From: JACCYQ01 sp036675565
Lineage (GTDB): Bacteria > Bacteroidota > Bacteroidia > Chitinophagales > Chitinophagaceae
Reading direction: 5' to 3'
DNA length: 64,000 nt
NCBI GenBank assembly: GCA_036675565.1
Contig: JAKFER010000302.1
Coordinates: forward strand, 13,748 to 77,747
The notes beneath the pieces are model-generated. The model worked only from the letters and a program-made list of their open reading frames with translations. It was not told the origin of the DNA and searched no databases. Below, piece after piece: positions 1-9,282 of this stretch. Within the stretch, counting starts at the first letter, position 1, and the number at the start of each line of letters is the position of its first letter. The position numbers were made by a program, and so were the translations under genes.

Positions 1-906
1 AAATTGCAAGGCGCCATCAATGCAGGTATGGTACTGGTGAATGGCAATCCAATTAAACCCAATTATAAAGTAAGAGCAGGCGACGAAATCATTGTTTACT
101 CCGATATGTCACCCGAGGAAGTGAAAGTGATCCCTGAAAAAATGGATCTCAATATTGTTTATGAAGATGAAGACCTGATGGTGATCAATAAACCTGCTGG
201 TATGGTTGTTCATCCGGGAAGTGGAAATTATTCAGGCACATTATTAAATGGCATTGCCTGGTATTTAAAAGAAAATTACCCGCAGCTTACGGAAGACATG
301 CTTCCACGTTATGGCCTTGTTCATCGTATTGATAAAAATACAAGTGGTTTATTGGTGTTGGCGAAAAATGACAAGTCCATGAGTCTTTTGGCTAAACAAT
401 TTTTTGATCATACAGTAAGCCGGAAATATTTAGCACTTGTTTGGGGTGATATGAAAGAAGATGAAGGAACCATCATTGCGCATGTAGGCCGCCATCAGCG
501 ATTCAGGAAATTGTTCGAAGCATATCCAGAAGGTGATCATGGCAAAGAAGCAATCACACATTATAAAGTATTGGAGAGAATGGGATATGTAACATTGGTT
601 GAATGCGTACTGGAAACTGGCCGTACACACCAGATCAGGGTGCACATGAAACATATTGGACACCCATTATTCAGTGATGATTTTTATGGCGGAGATAAGA
701 TCGTAAAAGGAACTGTTTTTACAAAGTACAAACAGTTTGTTGATAATTGTTTTGCCATTTGTCCACGCCAAGCTTTACATGCAAAGACCTTAGGGTTTAT
801 ACATCCTACCACAAAAAAAGAAATGTTGTTTAATAGTTCATTGCCTGATGATATGGAAATGCTTATTGAAAAATGGCGTGGATACAGTAAAACGTTTGTG
901 AAATAA
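1..906 (+). CDS. rluD: 23S rRNA pseudouridine synthase, RluA/RluD family (5' end cut by window)
   Basis: Isomerises uridine to pseudouridine in large-subunit rRNA. The reading frame is open from base 1, so the start codon and the first part of the S4 RNA-binding domain lie outside the window. What remains begins with the end of an S4 domain (GMVLVNGNPIK...VRAGDEI). The catalytic domain follows, with the family signature HRIDKNTSGLLVLAKN; its aspartate, at about residue 111 of the visible part, is the catalytic one in this family. GRTHQIRVHMKHIGHPLFSD is the second conserved block. RluD (positions 1911/1915/1917 in E. coli) is the likeliest member, but RluC or a Bacteroidota-specific paralogue cannot be excluded by eye. 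It converges on the secreted-protein gene to its right. Confidence 0.9.
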   Translation, partial: KLQGAINAGMVLVNGNPIKPNYKVRAGDEIIVYSDMSPEEVKVIPEKMDLNIVYEDEDLMVINKPAGMVVHPGSGNYSGTLLNGIAWYLKENYPQLTEDMLPRYGLVHRIDKNTSGLLVLAKNDKSMSLLAKQFFDHTVSRKYLALVWGDMKEDEGTIIAHVGRHQRFRKLFEAYPEGDHGKEAITHYKVLERMGYVTLVECVLETGRTHQIRVHMKHIGHPLFSDDFYGGDKIVKGTVFTKYKQFVDNCFAICPRQALHAKTLGFIHPTTKKEMLFNSSLPDDMEMLIEKWRGYSKTFVK

Positions 907-930
907 CGATGCTTTTATTTAATCTAACAA

Positions 931-1899
931 CTAACGGGTGAAATTGAATAATGTGGCTGTAAATACACCCGTCTCTCTTTTTTTAAGTGCAACATCCCAA
1001 TTGCCATTATAACTGATCATTTTAGGAACCAGTAGATCCTGGAAGCGGGTCATCAAAATTTCCATCGAAACATCGAAATCATATAAGGGTGTAGAATAAC
1101 TAAGGTCATACTGTCGACCCACGATTTCCATCGATTTATTGTTAAACCAGGTAGTCATGTTATCAAAAACAATATTACTATTTGCTCCTTTTGATAATCC
1201 GGGTTTGGCTTTGATAGAAAAAATATAACAATACTGTCCTTCATAATCACCCAGGTCGATCGTAAAATCATAATACCTGGCTACCTCGGGATCAAATATG
1301 TTTATTTTATTCCCGACAAATGGAATACCTGGAATTTTTTTGCCGGGATTAAAGAACATCATTTTTAATTGCTCCCGGTGTTTATCCAATCCTTTTTTTG
1401 ATTTTGTACTCAGCTCAATTCCTTTTACAATATTATTTTCGTCGCATATTTTCCCTTTGGTAAAAAACAGGCTGGCATACAATTGTGCTGTAAAATACCT
1501 GAAATCATCTCCATCATAAATATTCCCACTGGATTTTTCTTCCAGTACTTCCATTGTTCTGCAACCACCCGATACATTTTGTCGTGTTTTGCTTTGAAGA
1601 GAAGCTGACATCCTGCCCTTTTTATTAAACATACGGATATCATTAAACGAAGTAAAACCCAGTACGCGGAGATTGCGGAAAGCTTTATAAAAAGTGGTAT
1701 CTTCTTTTATTCTGCGGATAAACGATGGAACATCCAGGTCGGAGCGGACAACAACTTCCGTTAAATTAATCATTCGCTCCAGTGCAGCGGCATCAACTGA
1801 ATCCTGCTGAGCACGCAGGATTCCGGAAAGTAAAAGGAATGGTATAAGAAGGAATATTCTCAGCAGATCATTTTTTGGGGAAGGCCATTTTATAATCAA
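931..1899 (-). CDS. Secreted protein of unknown function
   Basis: I do not recognise a named family. The product has a hydrophobic N-terminus ending in Ala-Gln (about residues 12-30), a signal peptide of the type usual in Bacteroidota, followed by about 290 residues with no membrane segment, so it is probably periplasmic or surface-exposed. The C-terminal half is rich in beta-strand-like alternation (for example YDFTIDLGDYEGQYCYIFSIK), reminiscent of outer-membrane or surface proteins that follow CarboxypepD_reg domains, but this is only a resemblance. The start is uncertain: the only usual start codon before the signal peptide is a TTG lying inside the 3' end of def, giving a 32-base overlap. 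It is last in a leftward cluster with def, ruvX and ubiA-type genes. Confidence 0.7.
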   Translation of the reverse strand: MIIKWPSPKNDLLRIFLLIPFLLLSGILRAQQDSVDAAALERMINLTEVVVRSDLDVPSFIRRIKEDTTFYKAFRNLRVLGFTSFNDIRMFNKKGRMSASLQSKTRQNVSGGCRTMEVLEEKSSGNIYDGDDFRYFTAQLYASLFFTKGKICDENNIVKGIELSTKSKKGLDKHREQLKMMFFNPGKKIPGIPFVGNKINIFDPEVARYYDFTIDLGDYEGQYCYIFSIKAKPGLSKGANSNIVFDNMTTWFNNKSMEIVGRQYDLSYSTPLYDFDVSMEILMTRFQDLLVPKMISYNGNWDVALKKRETGVFTATLFNFTR

Positions 1900-2449
1900 C
1901 AGAAACTTTGCCTTTTGATATATCCGCTAATTTACCTTTCATTAATTTCTTCTTCAATGGTGATAAATAATCAATGAACAGTTTGCCTTCAATATGATCA
2001 TATTCATGTAAAATAACCCGTGCAGTAATGCCTGTGTAAGTTTCCGAACGAGGCTTAAATTCTTCATCTACAAATTCCAGGGTAACTTCTTCCTGTCGTG
2101 AAATATCTTCCCTGATTTTTGGAATACTCAAACAACCTTCATTATACGTCCACTCTTCGCCATTTAATTTGGTAATGTGTGCATTGATAAAAACCTGTTT
2201 GATACCCGGATCATCATTAAAATTTTTCTTTTCTTCATCTTCCATATTCTCAAAAACCTGGGTACTATCAACTACAAACATGCGAATATCCTTATTTACC
2301 TGCGGAGCCGCTAAACCAACCCCATTGCTTGCATACATGGTCTCCCACATATCCTCAATAAATTTTTCCAAATGAGGATAATCAGCATCAATATCATGGC
2401 AAACTTTTCTCAACACAGGATTTCCATATGCTACTATCGGTAAAATCAT
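1868..2449 (-). CDS. def: Peptide deformylase
   Basis: Removes the formyl group from the N-terminal methionine of nascent proteins; a cytosolic Fe2+/Zn2+ hydrolase. All three family motifs are present: GVGLAAPQ (residues 43-50), EGCLS (104-108, whose cysteine is a metal ligand) and HEYDH (148-152, two histidine ligands and the catalytic glutamate). At 193 residues it has the usual length. The frame is open for another 30 codons upstream, but that stretch has no family likeness. I chose the ATG giving MILPIVAYGNPVLR because the protein family begins exactly like this. It sits downstream of ruvX with an 86-base gap and overlaps the next gene, so co-transcription is likely. Confidence 0.96.
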   Translation of the reverse strand: MILPIVAYGNPVLRKVCHDIDADYPHLEKFIEDMWETMYASNGVGLAAPQVNKDIRMFVVDSTQVFENMEDEEKKNFNDDPGIKQVFINAHITKLNGEEWTYNEGCLSIPKIREDISRQEEVTLEFVDEEFKPRSETYTGITARVILHEYDHIEGKLFIDYLSPLKKKLMKGKLADISKGKVSVDYKMAFPKK

Positions 2450-2535
2450 TATTCTTTCGGTTATATTAGTACATGAATGAATGCCTGCAAAATTATCTAT
2501 TAAGCGCTTATCTGCCAATAATCTTAACAAACAAT

Positions 2536-2949
2536 TCAACCCTGTTTTTGCAGGTACTCCTGCAACATGATCGTTGCAGCGATCTCGTCAACCAAAGCTT
2601 TGTTTCTGCGCTGCTTCTTTTTGAGCCCCATTTCGATCATGGCCTGCGAAGCCATTTTTGAAGTATATCGCTCATCCACTTTTTCGATGGGTATATTGGG
2701 GAAATTTTTTTCTAAATCCTTAATGCATTTTGCAACTAATGGGGTTGCATGGGTAGCCGTATCATCCATACTCCAGGGTTCCCCGATCAGGATCAGGGAA
2801 ACTTTTTCCTTTTGAAAATAATCTTTTAAAAAAGAAATTAATTTGGGAGATTCAACAGTTGTGAGCCCTGTAGCTATAATACGCAACGGATCTGTAACGG
2901 CAAGGCCTGTACGCTTTAAACCATAATCAATACAAATAATCCTGGACAA
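2536..2949 (-). CDS. ruvX: Putative pre-16S rRNA nuclease / Holliday junction resolvase-like YqgF
   Basis: YqgF/RuvX family protein with an RNase H-like fold, involved in 16S rRNA 5'-end maturation and proposed earlier as a Holliday junction resolvase. Visible motifs are DYGLKRTGLAVTD near the N-terminus (first catalytic aspartate), VDERYTSKMA in the middle, and a C-terminal ALVDEIAATIMLQEYL block with the last acidic residue. The length of 137 residues is normal. The start codon is TTG: no ATG precedes the first motif, and the family starts within a few residues of the DYG motif. It lies 35 bases downstream of the prenyltransferase gene and upstream of def. Confidence 0.92.
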   Translation of the reverse strand: MSRIICIDYGLKRTGLAVTDPLRIIATGLTTVESPKLISFLKDYFQKEKVSLILIGEPWSMDDTATHATPLVAKCIKDLEKNFPNIPIEKVDERYTSKMASQAMIEMGLKKKQRRNKALVDEIAATIMLQEYLQKQG

Positions 2950-2984
2950 ATTTTAATGTATTATAGATGAACAAACCACTTTGA

Positions 2985-3887
2985 TCAGGATAAAAGTAAT
3001 AAGTCTGCAATTAAAAATACGGCAAACAATACAGACGCAATGCCGTTGGAAGTCATGAATGCAATATTAACCCTACGCAGATCATTTGGTTTTACAATAG
3101 AGTGCTGGTAAATAAGCATTCCGGTGAAAATGGCAAATCCTACCCAATACAACCAGGAAAATGATCCGTATAAACCGCCGGCTAATACAAATAAAATACT
3201 ACCCAAATGAAGTCCTTCTGAAACCCTGAGTGCTCTTGCTTTTCCAATGGCGGCCGGAATTGAATATAAATCCTGTGAACGGTCAAACTCCTCATCCTGT
3301 AATGAATAAATAATATCAAATCCACTTACCCAGGTAATTACCGCGAATGAAAAAAGCAAGGGCAACCATTCAAACTGACCCGTAACCGCTAAAAAAGCAC
3401 CTATGGGTGCCAGTGATAATCCCAACCCTAAAACAAGATGGCAAAGAGGTGTAAAGCGTTTGGTATAGCTATAACCCAACACCACGGCCAATGCTACCGG
3501 CGACAGGTAGAAACATATTTTATTAATGAAGATGCAGGTAATGATAAACAGAACACTGTTAATAATAGTAAACAAAACAGCAGAATTAGCAGAAATAATA
3601 CCTGCAGGGATTTCCCGGATAGCCGTTCGGGGATTCCGTGCATCAAAATGACGATCCAGGTATCGATTAAATGCCATGGCCGCACTTCTTGCAAATACCA
3701 TACATAAAATAACCAATACAAATTTTATGATCAACTGTTCTGTAGTCAGCGTTATTCCTGTTTGTGGAACAGCTTCCTGGTTGTAATCCGATACCTGCAT
3801 ATATCCCAAGAAGAACCCGATAATTCCAAAGGGCATGGCAAAAATGGTATGCGAAAATTTTATGAGAGAAAGATAATTTTTGAGCAT
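2985..3887 (-). CDS. UbiA-family prenyltransferase (4-hydroxybenzoate polyprenyltransferase / MqnP type)
   Basis: Integral membrane enzyme that attaches a polyprenyl chain to an aromatic acceptor during quinone synthesis. Both Asp-rich motifs of the UbiA superfamily are intact: N74-xxx-D78-xxx-D82 in loop 2 and D191-xxYSxxD198-xxxD202 in loop 6. About eight to nine hydrophobic segments can be counted. The second motif and the following SIPAAIGKARALRVSE resemble the subgroup annotated as putative 4-hydroxybenzoate polyprenyltransferase / MqnP, which works in the futalosine route to menaquinone, more than MenA. That substrate assignment is inference, since no other mqn gene is in the window. 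It is probably transcribed after the SpoU gene (44-base gap). Confidence 0.88.
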   Translation of the reverse strand: MLKNYLSLIKFSHTIFAMPFGIIGFFLGYMQVSDYNQEAVPQTGITLTTEQLIIKFVLVILCMVFARSAAMAFNRYLDRHFDARNPRTAIREIPAGIISANSAVLFTIINSVLFIITCIFINKICFYLSPVALAVVLGYSYTKRFTPLCHLVLGLGLSLAPIGAFLAVTGQFEWLPLLFSFAVITWVSGFDIIYSLQDEEFDRSQDLYSIPAAIGKARALRVSEGLHLGSILFVLAGGLYGSFSWLYWVGFAIFTGMLIYQHSIVKPNDLRRVNIAFMTSNGIASVLFAVFLIADLLLLS

Positions 3888-3931
3888 TCAAAATTTTTAT
3901 TCACTAATAATTAAAATTATTTCCAGTATTC

Positions 3932-4459
3932 TTAAATTCTTGATCTAACAACCTCCCACAAAACGATTCCTGCAGCCACACTCACATTCAATGAATGTTT
4001 CATGCCGAGTTGAGGGATTTCTATAAATTCATCACATAATGCCAATACTTCATTTGAAACACCTTCCACTTCATTACCAAATATAATGGCGGCCTTTTCA
4101 TTTGGCTTCAGTTCAATTGCATTAAGCCTTTTGCTGTTCTTCACCTGTTCCACAGCCCAAATGCGATAACCATCTTCTTTTAATTTTTTTACCGCTTCTA
4201 TGGTGGAATAAAAATATTTCCAGTTAACGGTATCGGTAGCTCCTAATGCTGTTTTTTGAATATCACGATGCGGAGGTTGTGCGGTAAAACCACAAAGAAA
4301 CAAGCATTCCACTAAAAAGGCATCGGCTGTACGAAAAACACTACCCACATTATGCATACTGCGGATATTATCCAAAACCACTACAACCGGTGTTTTTTCC
4401 GATTCCCTGAATTCTTCAACCGATTTACGGTTTAATTCCTCCATCGATAATTTTTGCAT
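3932..4459 (-). CDS. SpoU/TrmH-family RNA 2'-O-methyltransferase
   Basis: S-adenosylmethionine-dependent RNA ribose methyltransferase of the SPOUT class. The three family motifs are readable: NIRSMHNVGSVFRTADAF (motif 1, with the catalytic arginine), IIFGNEVEGVSNEVL (motif 2) and SLNVSVAAGIVLWEV (motif 3, part of the knotted cofactor site). At 175 residues it is a compact form without an N-terminal substrate-binding domain, so the target (tRNA or rRNA) cannot be named. A TAnnTTTG box on this strand ends only five bases before the ATG, suggesting a leaderless or nearly leaderless mRNA. It is divergent from mutS and probably heads the leftward cluster. Confidence 0.9.
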   Translation of the reverse strand: MQKLSMEELNRKSVEEFRESEKTPVVVVLDNIRSMHNVGSVFRTADAFLVECLFLCGFTAQPPHRDIQKTALGATDTVNWKYFYSTIEAVKKLKEDGYRIWAVEQVKNSKRLNAIELKPNEKAAIIFGNEVEGVSNEVLALCDEFIEIPQLGMKHSLNVSVAAGIVLWEVVRSRI

Positions 4460-4464
4460 AACTG

Positions 4465-4472
4465 CAAAAGTA
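4465..4472 (-). promoter_or_regulatory. Putative -7 promoter box of the SpoU gene
   Basis: On the minus strand this reads TACTTTTG, matching the Bacteroidota -7 consensus TAnnTTTG. It ends five bases before the ATG of the methyltransferase, so transcription would begin at or next to the start codon. No clear -33 TTTG was found. Confidence 0.45.
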
Positions 4473-4558
4473 AGCCGACGGTAAAACAGAATTTCAATAT
4501 CCTTAATAAAAATGTATAAAAAAGAACTGTTGAAAGGTTCTTAAACCAAAGCGGATTT

Positions 4559-4566
4559 TATATTTG
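4559..4566 (+). promoter_or_regulatory. Putative -7 promoter box of mutS
   Basis: TATATTTG matches the TAnnTTTG consensus and ends 11 bases before the mutS ATG, predicting a very short 5' leader. No purine-rich ribosome binding site intervenes. Confidence 0.5.
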
Positions 4567-4577
4567 CCGTAATTGAT

Positions 4578-7181
4578 ATGGCAAAAACAAAACCTTCCGA
4601 AACGCCTTTAATGCAGCAACACCGGGCTATTAAACAAAAATATCCCGATGCCATCCTGCTTTTTCGTGTGGGTGATTTTTATGAAACTTTTGGAAATGAT
4701 GCCGTCATTGCTTCGCAGGTTTTAGGAATTACACTTACCAAAAGAAATAATGGGGCCGCTTCTTCCCTTGCACTGGCAGGATTTCCTCACCATGCATTGG
4801 ACACTTACCTGCATAAACTGGTTAAGGCCGGTTACCGCGTAGCTATTTGTGATCAACTGGAAGATCCTAAAATGGCTAAGGGGATCGTCAAAAGAGGTGT
4901 AACTGAAATGGTGACACCGGGCACAGCAGTGAATGATAAATTACTAGAACATCATTCCAATAATTTTCTTACAGGCATTCATTTTTCTGACCATGATCAA
5001 TACGGATTGGCTTTTTTGGATATTTCTACCGGTGAATTTCTGATCACGCAAGGTGATCGTGAATACGCCGATAAAATGATGCAAAGCTTTAAACCGGCTG
5101 AAGTTATTTTTCAAAGAAACAATCAAAAAAAATTCAAGGAATATTTCGGTAGTAAATTTTATAGTTATACACTGGACGAATGGATCTTTGATGAAGGTTA
5201 TGCGGAAGAAAGTTTGTTAAAACATTTTCAAACACATTCTTTAAAAGGATTTGGGATTGAAGACCTGCGCATCGGGATGGTAGCTGCAGGTGCATTATTA
5301 CATTACCTGAAAGATACTGAACACCCCAACCTGCAACATATCGCTTCCATCCAAAGATTGGATAAGGAAGATTTTTTATGGATGGATCGCTTTACCATTC
5401 GCAACCTGGAACTGGTTAACCAGCAAACAGAAGGCAGTAAAACACTTTTAAGTGTCTTGGATAATACAGCATCTCCAATGGGTGCCAGGATGCTAAAGCG
5501 CTGGATCGTTTTCCCATTAAAAGATTTAAATAAGATCAATGAACGGTTACAAACTGTTTCGTTTTTTATCCTGAATACTGAAATACGCACCAAAATGGTG
5601 CAAGCCATAAAACATTGTGGTGATGTGGAAAGAATGGTCTCTAAAATCCCATTAAAAAAAATCAATCCACGTGAACTGTTGCAACTGGCCCGCGGTTTAA
5701 AGCAGGTTGATGACATCAGGCAATGGTGCCTTTCTGCTGAAAACGAATACCTGAACCGGCTTGGCGATGCACTCAATCCCTGCCACCTGATAGCCGATAA
5801 AATTTTAAAAGAGATTGTGGATAATCCACCGGCACAAGCTAACCGAGGAGGTATTATCAACAGTGGTGTACATCCTGACCTGGATGAGTTGCGTTCCATT
5901 TCTCATAACGGTAAAGCATACCTGCTTAAAATGCAGCAGGCCGAAACCACCGCTACGGGAATATCATCTTTAAAAATTGGTTTCAATAATGTTTTTGGTT
6001 ATTACCTGGAAGTAACTAACCTGCATAAAGAAAAAGTACCCACGTCCTGGATCAGGAAACAAACCTTAACCAATGCGGAAAGATATATTACGCCAGAGTT
6101 GAAAGAATATGAAGAAAAGATCATGGGCGCTGAAGACAAGATCCTGGAAATAGAATTAAGGATCTTTGAATCCTTGCTTAATGACTTGTTTGATTATATC
6201 ACACCCATTCAGACCAATGGTAATATCCTTGCCATTTTGGATTGTATGATTTGTTTTGCACACAATGCCACACAGTACAAATATAAAATCCCGGTTGTGC
6301 ATGAGGGTGATGAACTGGTCATCAAAGAAGGTCGTCACCCGGTTATAGAAAGGCATTTGCCAATTGGTGAATCATTTATCCATAATGATATTGAACTGAA
6401 TAAAACGGATCAGCAGATCATCATTCTTACCGGCCCCAACATGAGTGGTAAATCGGCCTTGTTGCGGCAAACTGCACTGATAACACTGATGGCACATATG
6501 GGAAGTTTTGTCCCGGCAACCGATGCATTTATTCCGCTGACGGATAAAATATTTACCCGTGTTGGTGCAAGCGATAACCTGAGTGGTGGAGAATCCACAT
6601 TTATGGTGGAGATGAATGAAACCGCATCCATCATTAACAACCTGACGCCACGCAGTCTTATTTTGCTGGATGAAATCGGGCGTGGCACTTCAACTTATGA
6701 TGGAATATCCATTGCCTGGAGCATCGCTGAATATCTTCATCAATCCCCTACGCAACCCAAAACTTTATTTGCTACGCATTACCATGAGTTGAATGAATTG
6801 GAAAACAAGCTGGAAAGGGTTAAAAACTTTCATATCACCAATAAAGAATCAGGGAACAAGATCATTTTTTTAAGAAAACTGGCAATGGGTGGAAGCCGAC
6901 ACAGCTTTGGTATACATGTGGCTAAAATGGCTGGCATGCCACCCTTGCTGATTGACAGGGCCAACGACATTTTAAAACAACTGGAACAAAAACATGTAGA
7001 TGATAAATTGGGCGACACCGTGAAAAATCTTACCGGCACCCGCATGCAGTTAAGCATATTTGATGTGCATACCCAAACCTTCGAAGAGATCAGGGACCTG
7101 TTGGAACAAACCGATATCAATCGTTTAACCCCGGTGGAAGCATTGTTGAAATTGCAGGAGATAAAAGGGAAGATAAAATAG
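4578..7181 (+). CDS. mutS: DNA mismatch repair protein MutS
   Basis: Recognises mispaired and unpaired bases and starts mismatch repair together with MutL. At 867 residues it has the full MutS1 architecture. The N-terminal mismatch-recognition domain carries the GDFYETFGNDA motif (Phe-X-Glu intercalating pair). Connector, lever and clamp domains follow. The ABC-type ATPase has a Walker A GPNMSGKS at about residue 619, the LSGGESTFMVEM signature, Walker B LILLDEIGRGTSTYDG and the FATHYHEL switch histidine. A helix-turn-helix dimerisation region ends the protein. The ATG chosen gives MAKTKPSETPLMQQH, matching the family start. It is transcribed alone, divergent from the SpoU gene; the SET-domain gene converges on it. 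Confidence 0.98.
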   Translation: MAKTKPSETPLMQQHRAIKQKYPDAILLFRVGDFYETFGNDAVIASQVLGITLTKRNNGAASSLALAGFPHHALDTYLHKLVKAGYRVAICDQLEDPKMAKGIVKRGVTEMVTPGTAVNDKLLEHHSNNFLTGIHFSDHDQYGLAFLDISTGEFLITQGDREYADKMMQSFKPAEVIFQRNNQKKFKEYFGSKFYSYTLDEWIFDEGYAEESLLKHFQTHSLKGFGIEDLRIGMVAAGALLHYLKDTEHPNLQHIASIQRLDKEDFLWMDRFTIRNLELVNQQTEGSKTLLSVLDNTASPMGARMLKRWIVFPLKDLNKINERLQTVSFFILNTEIRTKMVQAIKHCGDVERMVSKIPLKKINPRELLQLARGLKQVDDIRQWCLSAENEYLNRLGDALNPCHLIADKILKEIVDNPPAQANRGGIINSGVHPDLDELRSISHNGKAYLLKMQQAETTATGISSLKIGFNNVFGYYLEVTNLHKEKVPTSWIRKQTLTNAERYITPELKEYEEKIMGAEDKILEIELRIFESLLNDLFDYITPIQTNGNILAILDCMICFAHNATQYKYKIPVVHEGDELVIKEGRHPVIERHLPIGESFIHNDIELNKTDQQIIILTGPNMSGKSALLRQTALITLMAHMGSFVPATDAFIPLTDKIFTRVGASDNLSGGESTFMVEMNETASIINNLTPRSLILLDEIGRGTSTYDGISIAWSIAEYLHQSPTQPKTLFATHYHELNELENKLERVKNFHITNKESGNKIIFLRKLAMGGSRHSFGIHVAKMAGMPPLLIDRANDILKQLEQKHVDDKLGDTVKNLTGTRMQLSIFDVHTQTFEEIRDLLEQTDINRLTPVEALLKLQEIKGKIK

Positions 7182-7248
7182 TTGATAAGTTGATTGGTTG
7201 ACAGGTTGAATAAATTTTCAAAACCGCTTTTTGCATTGCAGCATTATT

Positions 7249-7632
7249 TTATTCCGCATCAAACCATATCGGCGTAGCATCATTCCAGTTTCCATTGTAA
7301 TTAATAAACAACTCTTCTCCCGCTTCTATATCTCTCATGGTTTTAATGGAGATCAGTTCAGTTGAATAATCCATTTCATATTCGCAGTTTGATTGATAAG
7401 CGTGATTGTAAACAGCTATATATCCCAATGCCATGCAACATTTCTTCAACTCCGTTTGCCATTCAAAAATATAGTCATGTAAACGCGTTTGATCAAGCAA
7501 CTTTCTTTCTTCCTCAGTCATAACAACAACCGGGGAAATTTCAATAATCGTATTTGCTTCAATGGCTGAAGACGTATAAACGCCCCTGCCCATTTTACCC
7601 GTTTCAGCGATATATAGTGATGATAAGATCAT
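7249..7632 (-). CDS. SET-domain protein (putative protein-lysine methyltransferase)
   Basis: A stand-alone 127-residue SET domain, a fold that methylates lysine using S-adenosylmethionine and is best known from eukaryotic histone methyltransferases. Key parts are present: the N-terminal GRGVYTSSAIEANTIIE strand region, YNHAYQSNCEYEMDY (the Asn-His motif of the cofactor site) and GEELFINYNG (the GEEL...Y motif with the catalytic tyrosine). There is no pre-SET, post-SET or nucleic-acid-binding part. Bacterial single-domain SET proteins are known, but their substrates are mostly not. It converges with mutS and diverges from mgtE; a role linked to either is not indicated. Confidence 0.88.
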   Translation of the reverse strand: MILSSLYIAETGKMGRGVYTSSAIEANTIIEISPVVVMTEEERKLLDQTRLHDYIFEWQTELKKCCMALGYIAVYNHAYQSNCEYEMDYSTELISIKTMRDIEAGEELFINYNGNWNDATPIWFDAE

Positions 7633-7740
7633 TGTGTTAATTGCTAATGATGAATAAACATTCTTTCGGGGTGCTAAACAAGATTCCCGGCTAAATTACA
7701 AATAGATATGCCTGTTTAACTATTCCAAACACTGAATTCG

Positions 7741-7748
7741 TATTTTTG
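7741..7748 (+). promoter_or_regulatory. Putative -7 promoter box of mgtE
   Basis: TATTTTTG matches TAnnTTTG and ends four bases before the mgtE ATG. If used, the transcript would start at or within a base or two of the start codon (leaderless). Confidence 0.45.
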
Positions 7749-7752
7749 AAAC

Positions 7753-9141
7753 ATGTCATTGGAACTGGAACAACCAACCTTGAATGAGCAGTTTGAAGAA
7801 GTGATTAATAACGGTGATCAGCTGGCCATCCGCGATTTTCTGAACCACCAAAATATTAGTGATGTTGCGGACCTGATTTACGAATTCCCCGAATTCGAAC
7901 ACCTGATCATTTCCAACATGTCCATACATCGCTCAGCCAGCGTATTCAAAATACTTGAATTTCCTACACAGAAAAGCATCATCCAGGAACTGCCTCCCAA
8001 CAAAATGGCGGAATTGCTGAATGAACTACCGGCCGATGACCGTACTTCGTTTTTAGAAGAATTGCCCGGTAATGTTGTAAGAGAATTCATTAAACTCCTT
8101 GACCCGGAAGAAAGAAAGATTACCTTATCGCTCCTGGGTTATCCTGAAAATTCCGTTGGACGTTTAATGACGCCGGACTATGTTTATGTGTACGAACATA
8201 ATACCGTTGCTGAAGTTTTGGATATTATCAGGCGTGTTGGAAAAAACAGTGAAACCATCGATGTAGTTTACGTGATCAATGAAGCTGGCGAATTGATGGA
8301 TGACCTGCGGATCAGGGAATTTATTTTGAATCCACCTGATAAAAAGGTTTCCGACATGATGGATGAACGTGTGATTTCCCTGAACGTTTATGATGACCAG
8401 GAGGTAGCCAATGAAGTTTTTAAAATGAATAACCGGGTGGCACTTCCCGTGGTAAGCAACAGTAATAAGTTGCTTGGTATTGTAACGATCGATGACGTAT
8501 TATGGGTTACCAACGAGGAATTCGGAGAAGATATTCAAAAGATCGGTGGTACGTCTGCCCTGGAACAGCCATACCTTGAAATGCCCATTTTTGCGCTTTT
8601 CAAAAAAAGAGTTTTCTGGATGATCATTTTGTTTGTGGGTGAATTAATGACCATTTCTGCGATGCATCAATTTGAAGCCGAGATCGCCAAAGTTGTGATC
8701 CTGGCAACTTTTATTCCGTTGATCATTTCCAGTGGAGGAAACAGCGGTTCCCAAGCTGCAACCCTAATCATCCAGGCAATGGCTTTAAAAGAGATCTCTC
8801 TCGAAGATTGGTGGAAGATCATGCGCCGGGAAATTGTATCCGGGTTGCTTTTGGGATTAACACTTTGCATGATCGGAATAGGCGTTATACTTATCTGGCA
8901 CAATTTTTCTTCCATATTCGGAGAATATTATATCAGTATTGCATTTACTGTCGGACTTTCCTTAATTGGAATCATTTTATGGGGAACGCTGGTTGGCTCC
9001 ATGTTGCCATTAATATTAAAAAGATTAGGAGCAGATCCGGCTGCTTCTTCTACCCCATTTGTTGCGACTTTGGTTGATGTTACTGGTCTGATCATCTATT
9101 TTTCTATGGCGGTCCTGATTTTATCAGGTAAGCTGTTATAA
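7753..9141 (+). CDS. mgtE: Magnesium transporter MgtE
   Basis: Mg2+-selective inner-membrane channel gated by cytosolic magnesium. Domains in order: an N domain of helical repeats (about residues 20-130, with repeated ELPADDRTSFLEELP-like units), a pair of CBS domains (about 135-255, including VGRLMTPDYVYV and PVVSNSNKLLGIVTIDDVL), a plug helix, then five membrane segments in the last 180 residues. The conserved pore segment PLIISSGGNSGSQAATLIIQ and the terminal DVTGLIIYF segment, which holds the ion-coordinating aspartate, are present. The length of 462 is normal. No Mg2+ riboswitch precedes it; instead a -7 box directly abuts the start codon. Confidence 0.96.
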   Translation: MSLELEQPTLNEQFEEVINNGDQLAIRDFLNHQNISDVADLIYEFPEFEHLIISNMSIHRSASVFKILEFPTQKSIIQELPPNKMAELLNELPADDRTSFLEELPGNVVREFIKLLDPEERKITLSLLGYPENSVGRLMTPDYVYVYEHNTVAEVLDIIRRVGKNSETIDVVYVINEAGELMDDLRIREFILNPPDKKVSDMMDERVISLNVYDDQEVANEVFKMNNRVALPVVSNSNKLLGIVTIDDVLWVTNEEFGEDIQKIGGTSALEQPYLEMPIFALFKKRVFWMIILFVGELMTISAMHQFEAEIAKVVILATFIPLIISSGGNSGSQAATLIIQAMALKEISLEDWWKIMRREIVSGLLLGLTLCMIGIGVILIWHNFSSIFGEYYISIAFTVGLSLIGIILWGTLVGSMLPLILKRLGADPAASSTPFVATLVDVTGLIIYFSMAVLILSGKLL

Positions 9142-9282
9142 TTTTTCCCACTTTGCCTGCCAGATGTCCTTTTACCAGCTGATTTGAAACACTAACAACT
9201 GTTTCTATAAAAGCGAATTATAACTATATTGTGCCCTTTCAAATGAAAATCTCATTGTAATTATTAAACCAACTATTATTCT

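Noticed and set aside
7633..7752. Mg2+ riboswitch (M-box or YkoK) before mgtE
   Set aside because: The gap is only 120 bases, has no conserved M-box segments, and a promoter box abuts the start codon.
9142..9282. glmS ribozyme before glmS
   Set aside because: No ribozyme core or pseudoknot pattern could be recognised in the 140-base gap; such ribozymes are mainly in Firmicutes.
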